Origin: Eubacteriales bacterium
Lineage (GTDB): Bacteria; Bacillota; Clostridia; Saccharofermentanales; UBA5734
Direction: 5' to 3'
Assembly (NCBI GenBank): GCA_028685755.1
Contig: JAQUDJ010000006.1
Location: forward strand, 1-64,000
DNA: 64,000 nucleotides
A program made the translations under genes and the position numbers. Positions 48,582 to 57,711 of this stretch are shown here, in pieces. The notes beneath the pieces were generated by a model, which was not told the origin of the DNA, did no database searches, and was given only the letters and a program-made list of their open reading frames with translations. Position 1 is the first letter of the stretch, and the number at the start of each line of letters is the position of its first letter.

Positions 48582-50138
48582 CTACTCCTCCAATTCAAGT
48601 TCGGTGTCTGAAGCGTGTCTAGTATTGAACCTAAAATAAGCTTTGTTCATGTCGGCGATCCAATCGATGTCTAAGGCTTGGAGTTGTTCGGTTGTGGCGC
48701 GGAAGCGCCAGTTACCTTCACTGGTGCCGGGCGTGTTGATTCGAGCTTCGGCGCCGAGTCCTAGGAAATCTTGGATGGGGGCGACGGCTAAATGGGCTGG
48801 GGATAGCCAGAGCGTTTGCAGGAAGCTGCGGCAGAAATTGAGATCATTGGCTGCTTCCCCGGCTTTTTGATCAAGGGGTTGGTATCGGATATAGCGATTG
48901 ACTTGCTCAACTTGGGCTTCATCAGCGGTTTTCCACCATGCAACGGTGGTTGTATTATCGTGCGTACCACTGTATACGACACTATTGGGAATGTGGGAAT
49001 GTGGCAAATCTTTGCCATCAAAATAGCCATCAAAGCCAAACTGCATGACTTTCATGCCTGGCAAGCCAGTTGCATTGAGGAAGGCTCTGACTTCGTCATC
49101 GATATCGCCTAAGTCTTCAGCGATAATCGGCGCATCGGGAAATGTACTCAACACGCGATTGAAAAGGTCCATCGCCGGCCCCTTTTCCCAGACGCCTTTA
49201 CGCGCAGTAGTTTCACCGGCTGGTACGGCCCAATAAGATTCAAAGCCACGGAAGTGATCAATACGCAAGACGTCAACCTGAGTCAGTGCTGTACCAATCC
49301 GGTCTAACCACCAGGCATAGCCTTGGTCGCGCATGACATCCCAACGATAAAGGGGATTACCCCAAAGTTGGCCGTCCGCTGAAAAATAATCCGGAGGTAC
49401 ACCAGCAACTCGGAGCAAGTGACTATCTGAATCCATTTCAAACAAGTCCGTTCGTGCCCATGCATCGGCACTATCTTGTGAAACATAGATCGGCATGTCC
49501 CCGATAAATTCTATGCCGAGTGCGTTGACTTGCTTTTTAAGTGCTTGCCATTGTTGGTCAAATTCATATTGCACGAACTGATGGTAACCCACTTCCGCTG
49601 AATTGACAGCGGCAAAAGTCCCTAATGCCCAATGATCGTGACGTCGAAGCCCTTCATCTTGCCATTCCCACCAGGGGCGGTCACCATTGGCTTTTTTGAT
49701 GGCGCGAAAAAGCGCGTAATCTGGTAACCAACGGTGATTTTTAGCAACGAATTCGCCGACAAACCAGCGCTTTTCGTCATTTATGCGGTAATACGCAAGA
49801 TGGAGCAACTTCTCTCGGGTTTCGTAGAGGCGCCCATAATCAATTGTTGACTGATCCCATGGGTATTTTGCGGAATCAAGTTCGTCTTGGGTCAGCAAGC
49901 CTTGGTCATAAAGTTGTTGCAGATCGATAAAGTAAGGATTGCCTGCATAGGCAGAAAGGCCCTGATATGGCGAGTCTCCAGCGCTCGTTGGATTAAGGGG
50001 TAAGATTTGCCAATATTTAAATCCGGCATCAAGTGCTTTTTGGGCGAATTGGAGGGCATTTTCATCAAAAGAGCCGATTCCAAATGGACTAGGTAACGAA
50101 AATATGGGCATCAGGATACCGCTTGAGCGATTCATCAT
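48582..50138 (-). CDS. malQ: 4-alpha-glucanotransferase (amylomaltase)
   Basis: RSSGILMPIFSLPSPFGIGSFDENA, YWQILPLNPT, VDVLRIDHFRGFESYW, IIAEDLGDI, GTHDNTTTVAWW. Confidence 0.96.
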   Translation of the reverse strand: MMNRSSGILMPIFSLPSPFGIGSFDENALQFAQKALDAGFKYWQILPLNPTSAGDSPYQGLSAYAGNPYFIDLQQLYDQGLLTQDELDSAKYPWDQSTIDYGRLYETREKLLHLAYYRINDEKRWFVGEFVAKNHRWLPDYALFRAIKKANGDRPWWEWQDEGLRRHDHWALGTFAAVNSAEVGYHQFVQYEFDQQWQALKKQVNALGIEFIGDMPIYVSQDSADAWARTDLFEMDSDSHLLRVAGVPPDYFSADGQLWGNPLYRWDVMRDQGYAWWLDRIGTALTQVDVLRIDHFRGFESYWAVPAGETTARKGVWEKGPAMDLFNRVLSTFPDAPIIAEDLGDIDDEVRAFLNATGLPGMKVMQFGFDGYFDGKDLPHSHIPNSVVYSGTHDNTTTVAWWKTADEAQVEQVNRYIRYQPLDQKAGEAANDLNFCRSFLQTLWLSPAHLAVAPIQDFLGLGAEARINTPGTSEGNWRFRATTEQLQALDIDWIADMNKAYFRFNTRHASDTELELEE

Positions 50139-50388
50139 GGCAGCTTCTCCTTTTATTGATTAAATGGGTTATGTTATCCATGTTAGAGGTCATTTCAGGT
50201 AGTGTCAACGGCTGAAAAGCCTTGAAATATCAATTGTGCAACCGATTTCACTAATAATTTTTTAAACATGCTCACAATAGTCAGATATCTAACTTTATAT
50301 TTAATAATATCGTTTTATTTCAAACCAATTGACGGCAAGAATTTGGCGGTGCATAATAACCATCGATTACTGCTTTGGAAAGGATTGT

Positions 50389-50988
50389 ATGGATCAACTG
50401 ACAGATTTAGAAATTCGCCTACTATTTCATCATGTCCCCTTTTTCTCGGCTACTTTTTTTCAAGAAGATGCCAACGTATTCAAAGAGCATGACGAAATCC
50501 GCCATACACACGTCCATGCGGTCATTTATTTAAAGATAAATGGGCCGAGTCCGATGTCAAAAGTAGCCCAGCTTTTAGGCCTAGAAAAAGGTTCATTCAC
50601 CCCGATCGCTAATCAATTGATTAGTTGGGGCTACATTGAACGTGAGATCGACCCAACGGACAAGCGAAAATCAATGCTGAAATTAACCGAATCGGGTTGT
50701 GACTTTGCGATACGCGTTCGCGCCGCACGCAGCCAAATGTTCTCAGCTCAAATTGATAAGCTCAGCACCACAGAGCGCAAACAATTCTTTGCCGCCATGC
50801 AAAAAATGCAAGATTTGCTAGCGACAATCAATGGGAACGCCCTTAACCATCCTTATGCCAACAAGGCCTATCACAAACATCATGACCACAATCACAATCA
50901 CAACCATAACCACAAACACGACTCGAATCTTGCTCACAATCCCAACCACATTTGCACAGACAACAAAGGAGTTTCACCGCATGAATAA
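50389..50988 (+). CDS. MarR-family regulator with His-rich C-terminal tail
   Basis: wHTH with LLGLEKGSFTPIANQLISWGYIEREIDPTDKRKSMLKLTESG; tail HKHHDHNHNHNHNHKHDSN; stop overlaps the downstream ABC start. Confidence 0.88.
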   Translation: MDQLTDLEIRLLFHHVPFFSATFFQEDANVFKEHDEIRHTHVHAVIYLKINGPSPMSKVAQLLGLEKGSFTPIANQLISWGYIEREIDPTDKRKSMLKLTESGCDFAIRVRAARSQMFSAQIDKLSTTERKQFFAAMQKMQDLLATINGNALNHPYANKAYHKHHDHNHNHNHNHKHDSNLAHNPNHICTDNKGVSPHE

Positions 50989-53149
50989 ACTGATCCGTTA
51001 TCTTAAACCCTTTACCCTATCGATCATCTTGATCGTTATCTTCCTCTTTGCACAGGCGATGACTGATTTATCACTACCAGACTATATGTCTAAGATCGTC
51101 AATGTTGGCTTGCAGCAAAATGGGATCGAACAAGCTATCCCACAACAGATTCGCAGCGAACAATTTGCTCATGTTTTACTGCTGGCATCACCGGAAGAGG
51201 CCGCTGCCCTCAATGCAGCTTACGCCGTTCTCCCAGCAGATGCTACCAGGGACATCCTAACCTATGATCCAACTGTGTTGAGCGCCGATGAAGCCACCGC
51301 ACTTGAGGCAAGCCTCTCACAAACGATCATGATGGTCGCAGCGATCGACTCAGGAAAATTCCCAGGATCCGATCAAATTCCCGCTGGTATAAGTGCATGG
51401 GACGCTTTAGCGAAAATTCCAGCCGCCCAAAAAACAGCCATGCTCAGCGCAGCGAGCGACCAAATCGCGAACATCAGCCCAACTATTCAAAAAACGGCAG
51501 CCACCCAATGGATTGCTACTGAATATCAAGCTATCGGTATCGATATGAGCACCATTCAAAACCGCTATATCTTAAACATTGGCGGCTTGATGTTGCTGAT
51601 CGCACTTTTAAGTGTGTTGTTTGCTATCATCGTCGGCTATTTTTCAGCGAAAGTTGCCGCAGGCCTTGCTAAGGATTTGCGTATTCGTATATTCCGCAAA
51701 GTTGAAAGCTTTGCCAATACCGAATTTGATCATTTCTCGACCGCATCGCTCATCACGCGGACGACCAATGACATCCAACAGATTCAAATGACAATGGTCA
51801 TGCTTTTGCGCATCCTGTTCTTCGCACCTATGATGGCCATCGGCGGAATCATCAAGATTCTCGGTGGCGATGTTTCAATGGGATGGATTATCGCCCTAGC
51901 CATTGTTGCCCTCCTGACGTTGATTGGTTCAATGTTCGCGATCGCCTTACCAAAATTCAAGATCATCCAAGCCTTGATCGACAAACTTAATCTCGTCACG
52001 CGTGAAATTTTGACGGGCTTGATGGTCAATCGCGCTTTTAATACGCAACGCAAAATGCAGGAAAAATTTGCTTCAGCCAACAAAAACCTCACGGACCTGA
52101 ACTTATTTGTTAGTCGCGCGATGGTCGTCATGTTCCCGATGATGATGCTGATCATGAACTTCACCACCTTGGCGATTGTGTGGGTCGGTGGACATCAAAT
52201 CGACGCGGGGACGATGCAAGTCGGTGATATGATGGCCTTTATGCAGTACGGAATCACCATTATTTTCTCCTTTTTAATGGTTTCCATGGTCTTTATCATG
52301 ATGCCGCGCGCGAGTGTTGCGGCCGGTCGAGTCATCGACGTCATTGAAACAGATCTCTCGATTCTTGACCCGGAAAAACCCGTGCAACTGGCGCAGCCGG
52401 TGCGTGGCAAAATTGAATTTAACGATGTCATTTTTCGTTATCCGGGTGCCGATGACGCCGTTTTGACCAACATCAGTTTTACTGCTGAACCTGGTCAAAC
52501 GACCGCCTTAATCGGTAGTACGGGTAGCGGTAAATCAACCTTAATCAATCTAATCCCGCGATTTTATGATGTCAGTGAGGGTCAGATTTTAATCGATGGC
52601 GTTGATATTCGCCACATAACTCAACACGATTTGCGCGAAGCAATTGGTTATGTGCCGCAAAAAGGCATCCTTTTTACCGGTGATATCGCGAGCAACATCC
52701 GATATGGCCATCAGGAGGCTGACGATAATGATCTAAAAATCGCTGCTCAAACGGCGCAGGTGCTTGATTTTATCGAAAGTTCAGAAGATCAGTTCGAGAC
52801 TGTTATTTCCCAAGGTGGGACGAATGTTTCGGGTGGTCAAAAGCAACGCCTTTCGATCGCCAGAGCATTGGCTAAAAAGCCACCTGTGTTTATCTTTGAT
52901 GACAGTTTTTCGGCACTCGACTACAAAACCGACGCGGCATTGCGCCGCGCTTTAAAAGATCAGACTGCAGAAAGTACGGTCATTATCGTTGCTCAGCGGA
53001 TCGGCACGATTCGCAACGCCGAACAAATTATCGTCCTTGATGAAGGCAAAATTGTCGGCCGCGGCACCCATCACGAATTGTTAGAACAATGTCCCGTCTA
53101 TGCGGAAATCGCCGCATCACAGCTATCAGCGGAGGAAATGACAAGATGA
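50981..53149 (+). CDS. ABC transporter, fused permease/ATPase (heterodimer subunit 1)
   Basis: TM domain plus LIGSTGSGKSTLINLIPRFYD, NVSGGQKQRLSIARALAKKPPVFIFDDSFSALD. Start chosen at MNKLIRYLKPF. Confidence 0.95.
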   Translation: MNKLIRYLKPFTLSIILIVIFLFAQAMTDLSLPDYMSKIVNVGLQQNGIEQAIPQQIRSEQFAHVLLLASPEEAAALNAAYAVLPADATRDILTYDPTVLSADEATALEASLSQTIMMVAAIDSGKFPGSDQIPAGISAWDALAKIPAAQKTAMLSAASDQIANISPTIQKTAATQWIATEYQAIGIDMSTIQNRYILNIGGLMLLIALLSVLFAIIVGYFSAKVAAGLAKDLRIRIFRKVESFANTEFDHFSTASLITRTTNDIQQIQMTMVMLLRILFFAPMMAIGGIIKILGGDVSMGWIIALAIVALLTLIGSMFAIALPKFKIIQALIDKLNLVTREILTGLMVNRAFNTQRKMQEKFASANKNLTDLNLFVSRAMVVMFPMMMLIMNFTTLAIVWVGGHQIDAGTMQVGDMMAFMQYGITIIFSFLMVSMVFIMMPRASVAAGRVIDVIETDLSILDPEKPVQLAQPVRGKIEFNDVIFRYPGADDAVLTNISFTAEPGQTTALIGSTGSGKSTLINLIPRFYDVSEGQILIDGVDIRHITQHDLREAIGYVPQKGILFTGDIASNIRYGHQEADDNDLKIAAQTAQVLDFIESSEDQFETVISQGGTNVSGGQKQRLSIARALAKKPPVFIFDDSFSALDYKTDAALRRALKDQTAESTVIIVAQRIGTIRNAEQIIVLDEGKIVGRGTHHELLEQCPVYAEIAASQLSAEEMTR

Positions 53150-55080
53150 GTGATCGTTTAAAACTAATTAAAGAAGGTAAGTTAAAACTCGATGTGGCGC
53201 AGGCCAACGGTGGTGCCGGAGGCCCAAAAGCAGGCAATCGCGGCGGCCCTGGTGGTGGCGGTGGTGGCCCAGGTGGTGGCCATGGCATGATGATGCCAGG
53301 TGAAAAAGCCAAGGATTTCAAGGGCTCTTTTCGCAAATTACTCGATTATTTGCGCCCCTATTGGTTGGTTGTGATCACCGTATTGATCTTCTCAATTGGC
53401 AGTACAGTCTTCTCAATCATCGGGCCAAAAGTCATGGGAGAAGCGACGAATACGCTCGTTGAGGGCCTCATGAAAAAAATGAACAATACCGGTGTGGTCG
53501 ATTTTACATCGATTGGTCGGACCATGATTGTTCTCGTTATCCTCTATGGCGTCAGTTCCCTGTTCAGCTTTTTCCAAGGTTACCTGATGTCGGGTGTGGC
53601 GATGAAAATCAGCTACAGTTTGCGCGAGAAAATCGCTGCAAAAATCGATCGACTACCACTCAAGTACTTTGATAAAACGACACATGGCGAAGTCCTTTCA
53701 CGCGTCACCAACGACGTCGATACGGTCAGTAATACATTAAATCAGAGTCTTTCGCAAATTGTCTCATCAGTGACCATGCTTGTCGGAATTATTATCATGA
53801 TGCTGACGATCAGTTGGATCATGACGCTGACGGCAATTCTCGTTTTACCGGTGTCGATGGTTTTGATTATGCTCGTCGTCAAGAAATCGCAACAATATTT
53901 TAAAAAACAACAGGCTTTCCTCGGTCATGTCAATGGTCATGTCGAAGAAATGTACAGTGGTCATTTGGTTATGAAGGCCTTCAATGGTGAAGCTCGCTCA
54001 GTCGAAACCTTCGCCGAACTCAATGATGAACTTTATACCTCCGGCTGGAAATCCCAGTTTCTATCTGGTTTGATGATGCCTTTGATGGGATTTGTCGGCA
54101 ATATTGGCTATGTTGTAGTCAGCATCGTCGGTGGTCTTTTAGCTACGACAGGCGCCGTCAAAATTGGCGATATTCTCGCCTTTATCCAATATGTTCGGTC
54201 CTTCAATCAGCCAATTACCCAAGTCGCTAGCATTGCGACCGTTCTCCAGTCAACCATGGCTGCTTCAGAACGCGTCTTTGCCTTCCTCGAAGAAGCGGAA
54301 GAAAGTGCCGAATCAGACACCGCTGTTTGCCCGGTGAATCTCAAAGGCGCTGTGACGTTTGAGCACGTGCGCTTTGGCTATCTTGAGGATCAAACGATTA
54401 TCAAGGATTTCTCCGTTAAAATCGAGCCTGGCCAAAAGGTCGCAATTGTTGGGCCAACCGGCGCAGGCAAGACCACACTCGTCAAACTGCTGATGCGATT
54501 TTATGAACTCAACAGCGGCACCATCAATATCGATGGCGTAGATATCACGGAAATGACCCGCGGTGACTTGCGCAGTCAATTCGGCATGGTCCTCCAGGAT
54601 ACGTGGTTGTTTAATGGCTCAATCCGCGAAAACATCCGCTTTGGCCGACTCGATGCAACTGATGATGAAGTCATTAGTGCCGCTAAAGCCGCCTATGCCG
54701 ATCATTTTATTCACACTCAACCGCATGGCTACGATCTTGAGCTCAATGAAGAAGCGAATAATATTTCACAAGGTCAGAAACAGTTGTTGACAATTGCCCG
54801 CGCCGTCTTGGCTGATCCGACGATTCTAATTCTCGACGAAGCCACCAGCTCAGTCGATACCCGCACCGAAGTTTTAATCCAAAAAGCGATGTCTAAACTC
54901 ATGAAAGGTCGCACCAGCTTTATCATCGCACATCGCCTCTCCACCATTCGCGACGCCGATGTTATCCTGGTTATGCGTGACGGCGACATCGTAGAACATG
55001 GTAACCATGAACAACTTCTCGCAGCCAATGGCTTCTATGCCAACTTGTATAACAGTCAGTTTGAAACGGAAGTCGCATAA
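53146..55080 (+). CDS. ABC transporter, fused permease/ATPase (heterodimer subunit 2)
   Basis: VGPTGAGKTTLVKLLMRFYE, NISQGQKQLLTIARAVLADPTILILDEATSSVDTRTE; ATGA overlap with the upstream subunit; Gly-rich N-terminal linker. Confidence 0.95.
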   Translation: MSDRLKLIKEGKLKLDVAQANGGAGGPKAGNRGGPGGGGGGPGGGHGMMMPGEKAKDFKGSFRKLLDYLRPYWLVVITVLIFSIGSTVFSIIGPKVMGEATNTLVEGLMKKMNNTGVVDFTSIGRTMIVLVILYGVSSLFSFFQGYLMSGVAMKISYSLREKIAAKIDRLPLKYFDKTTHGEVLSRVTNDVDTVSNTLNQSLSQIVSSVTMLVGIIIMMLTISWIMTLTAILVLPVSMVLIMLVVKKSQQYFKKQQAFLGHVNGHVEEMYSGHLVMKAFNGEARSVETFAELNDELYTSGWKSQFLSGLMMPLMGFVGNIGYVVVSIVGGLLATTGAVKIGDILAFIQYVRSFNQPITQVASIATVLQSTMAASERVFAFLEEAEESAESDTAVCPVNLKGAVTFEHVRFGYLEDQTIIKDFSVKIEPGQKVAIVGPTGAGKTTLVKLLMRFYELNSGTINIDGVDITEMTRGDLRSQFGMVLQDTWLFNGSIRENIRFGRLDATDDEVISAAKAAYADHFIHTQPHGYDLELNEEANNISQGQKQLLTIARAVLADPTILILDEATSSVDTRTEVLIQKAMSKLMKGRTSFIIAHRLSTIRDADVILVMRDGDIVEHGNHEQLLAANGFYANLYNSQFETEVA

Positions 55081-55086
55081 AGAAAA

Positions 55087-55120
55087 AGAAGGTGCTGCAT
55101 TCATGTGTACAGCACCTTCT
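55087..55120. terminator. Likely bidirectional terminator between the ABC operon and ilvN
   Basis: AAGAAGGTGCTG-N10-CAGCACCTTCTT, 12-bp perfect stem between convergent genes, with flanking A/T tracts. Confidence 0.8.
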
Positions 55121-55146
55121 TTCCGTTTTCAATGTTGAGATTTATC

Positions 55147-55644
55147 TTACATCAGCCGTTTGCCACGTTCCATCGCGATCGTGCCAGTTCGCACAATTTC
55201 CAATACGCCGAAGGTACGGAGGAGCTCGGACATTGCTAAAATTTTGTCCGGGCTGCCTGTTACGGCAATCGTCATCGATTCTGAAGCGACATCGATAATA
55301 TTTCCCCGGAAGACATTGACTAAATTGATCAGATCAGTTTTTTTCTCATCCGGCGCATCCACGCGCATCAAGCAAAGTTCCATGAGCAAGGTTTCATGCT
55401 CATTGATTTGTTTAATTTTGACTAAGTTCGTGATCCGGTTGAGGCGCACCATGACTTTTTCGACTGATTCTTGATCGCCAACGACGACAATCGTAATCCG
55501 GGCAACCCCCACTTTTTCGGTCATCCCAACTGCAAGACTCTCGATATTGCAATTTTCTTCGCCAAACAATTCGGTAACATGCCAGAGCACGCCCGGTTTG
55601 TCTTCAACCCAAACTGATAGTATTTTGCGAATTGATTTACTCAT
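55147..55644 (-). CDS. ilvN: Acetolactate synthase small (regulatory) subunit
   Basis: ILSVWVEDKPGVLWHVTELFGEENCNIESLAVGMTEKVGVARITIVV, a typical IlvN/IlvH ACT domain, with ...VNVFRGNIIDVASESMTIAVTGSPDKI. Confidence 0.88.
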   Translation of the reverse strand: MSKSIRKILSVWVEDKPGVLWHVTELFGEENCNIESLAVGMTEKVGVARITIVVVGDQESVEKVMVRLNRITNLVKIKQINEHETLLMELCLMRVDAPDEKKTDLINLVNVFRGNIIDVASESMTIAVTGSPDKILAMSELLRTFGVLEIVRTGTIAMERGKRLM

Positions 55645-55657
55645 GTGAATGTCCTCC

Positions 55658-56557
55658 TTATAGATCGCGAATCGCTAGGGCGAGTAGGATCGAGTAGTAT
55701 TTGGCATCGCTGCTGTCGGCACGGGAAGTGACAACGATTGGGACACGAGCTCCGGTGATTAAGCCGCAGGATTTGGCTTTGTCGAGGAAAATTAAGGCTT
55801 TGACTAAGATATTGCCGGCCTCAAGATCTGGGCAGAGCAATATATCGGCATCGCCAGCAACTGGACTGATTATCCCTTTGTGTTTGGCCGCATCTAAATC
55901 GATTGCATTATCCATCGCCAGAGGGCCGTCAACGATGCAATTTTTCAATTGGCCACGTTGGCTCATCACGGTGAGGGCAGCAGCATCTAATGTGCACTGC
56001 ATCGCCGGATTAACGGTTTCAACAGCGGCTAGGGCTGCCACTTTTGGTTTCGCAACACCTAAGGCAGTCGCAACACCGACAGCATTGCGCACGATATCCA
56101 TCTTTTGTTTTAAGTCTGGAGCAATGTTGATCCCACCATCGGTGATATAAAGCAATTTATGATAGCCGCGCAATTCGTATACGCCCACATGGCTCAATAA
56201 CCGATTGGTGCGCAACCCTTTGTCTTTTTCGAGCACGGCTTTCAGTAAATCCGAGGTCTGGAGAATCCCTTTCATCAGCACATCTGCTTCGTGATCGTTG
56301 ACTAAATTGACCGCAATTTCAGCGGAACGCCGATCATCAAGCTCTTTAATGATTGTCATCGCCGAGACATCGATCGCTAGTCGATCAGCAATCGCAAAGA
56401 TTTTCTCTTTATCGCCGATAAGTATCGGTAATGCATACCCTTTGCGATAAACATCGTGGACCGATTGCAGGACATGATCATCGTGCGCAGCCGCAACGGC
56501 GATTCGGCCGGGGGCTTTGCCTTGGAGCAGTGCTTCGATTTGGTCGAATTTTTGCAT
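55658..56557 (-). CDS. ptb: Phosphate butyryltransferase
   Basis: RIAVAAAHDDHVLQSV, VLMKGILQTSDLLKAVL, ITDGGINIAPDL, paired with butyrate kinase. Confidence 0.9.
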   Translation of the reverse strand: MQKFDQIEALLQGKAPGRIAVAAAHDDHVLQSVHDVYRKGYALPILIGDKEKIFAIADRLAIDVSAMTIIKELDDRRSAEIAVNLVNDHEADVLMKGILQTSDLLKAVLEKDKGLRTNRLLSHVGVYELRGYHKLLYITDGGINIAPDLKQKMDIVRNAVGVATALGVAKPKVAALAAVETVNPAMQCTLDAAALTVMSQRGQLKNCIVDGPLAMDNAIDLDAAKHKGIISPVAGDADILLCPDLEAGNILVKALIFLDKAKSCGLITGARVPIVVTSRADSSDAKYYSILLALAIRDL

Positions 56558-56559
56558 TT

Positions 56560-57648
56560 TTACTCCTCCCTGATGTATTCTTTGGCCATTTCTTGACCGG
56601 TTAACACCCGAAAGGCACCTTCGGCCATGGCTTGCATTTCATTTTCGCCGGGAATGATCATAATAGGAGCTAAAAATTGCACGGCGTCTTGGATCAGTCG
56701 GGTCAGTAATGGACTATACGCTAATCCGCCGGTCAAAACGATTGCATCAAGCTTACCATGAAGCGTGGTCGCCATCGCGCCGATTGCTTTACTGATTTGA
56801 AAAGCCATCGCCTCGATTAATTCGAGCTTAGCCGGATCATCTGTTGCAGCCGCTTCGATCGCTTTGGCATCAGCGGTCCCGGTATACGCCAAAAGGCCAC
56901 CGCGCCCAACAAGCATACCGCGTAATTCTTTCATCGTGTAAAGACCTGATTCAACTGCATCTAGTAGCTGGAGCGTTGGAATAGTTCCCGCTCGCTCCGG
57001 TGAAAAAGGCCCTTCTTCGAGGGCATTGTTGACATCTATGACAAGGCCTTGGCGATGAGCGGCGACAGAAATGCCCCCGCCAAGGTGAGCGATGACGATA
57101 TTTAATTCAGGATATGGTCTATTTAAACGAACAGCAACGGCTCTTGCAATCGCTTTATGATTGAGGGCATGAAAAATACTGTGGCGCTTAAACTGGGGCA
57201 ATCCGGTATAACGGGCAATTGGAATCATTTCGTCAACTGTCACAGGGTCGACAATCACGGCGAGTTTCTGGTATTGGTGAGCGAGGTCCAATGCGATTGG
57301 GGCACCTAGGTTGCTTGCATGAACGCCATAACGATTGGACACTAAATCAGCAACCATTGCCGCATTGATCGCATAAGTACCACTGGCTAGTGGTCGCATG
57401 AGACCGCCACGACCAACAAAAGCATCAATTGCAGATAGGTCGCTGAGGCCTGCTTGTGTGAGGCCATTTTCTATGGACTGTTCAATTGCTGCTAAGCGCA
57501 GCGGTAATTGTGAGGCAAGACTCGGCAATTGCAATATGGCATCGGTATTATGCCGAACTGTTGATTCATAAATGCACGTGTGATTCTTAAAGAGTGCTGT
57601 TTTGGTCGATGTTGAACCGGGATTGATGGTGAAGATCCAATACGACAT
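56560..57648 (-). CDS. buk: Butyrate kinase
   Basis: IFTINPGSTSTKTALF, IVIAHLGGGISVAAHRQGLVIDVNNALEEGPFSPERAG, IVLTGGLAYSPLL; start chosen at MSYWIF. Confidence 0.93.
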   Translation of the reverse strand: MSYWIFTINPGSTSTKTALFKNHTCIYESTVRHNTDAILQLPSLASQLPLRLAAIEQSIENGLTQAGLSDLSAIDAFVGRGGLMRPLASGTYAINAAMVADLVSNRYGVHASNLGAPIALDLAHQYQKLAVIVDPVTVDEMIPIARYTGLPQFKRHSIFHALNHKAIARAVAVRLNRPYPELNIVIAHLGGGISVAAHRQGLVIDVNNALEEGPFSPERAGTIPTLQLLDAVESGLYTMKELRGMLVGRGGLLAYTGTADAKAIEAAATDDPAKLELIEAMAFQISKAIGAMATTLHGKLDAIVLTGGLAYSPLLTRLIQDAVQFLAPIMIIPGENEMQAMAEGAFRVLTGQEMAKEYIREE

Positions 57649-57711
57649 GAATGGAAGCTCCTCCGCGGTTATTTGGTATGAGACCACCTATTGGAGATGT
57701 CAGAACAAAAC

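Noticed and set aside
50870-50935. CAC/AAT-rich run as a possible microsatellite or assembly artefact
   Set aside because: It is in frame in the MarR gene, ends in a proper stop overlapping the ABC start, and gives a coherent His-rich tail.
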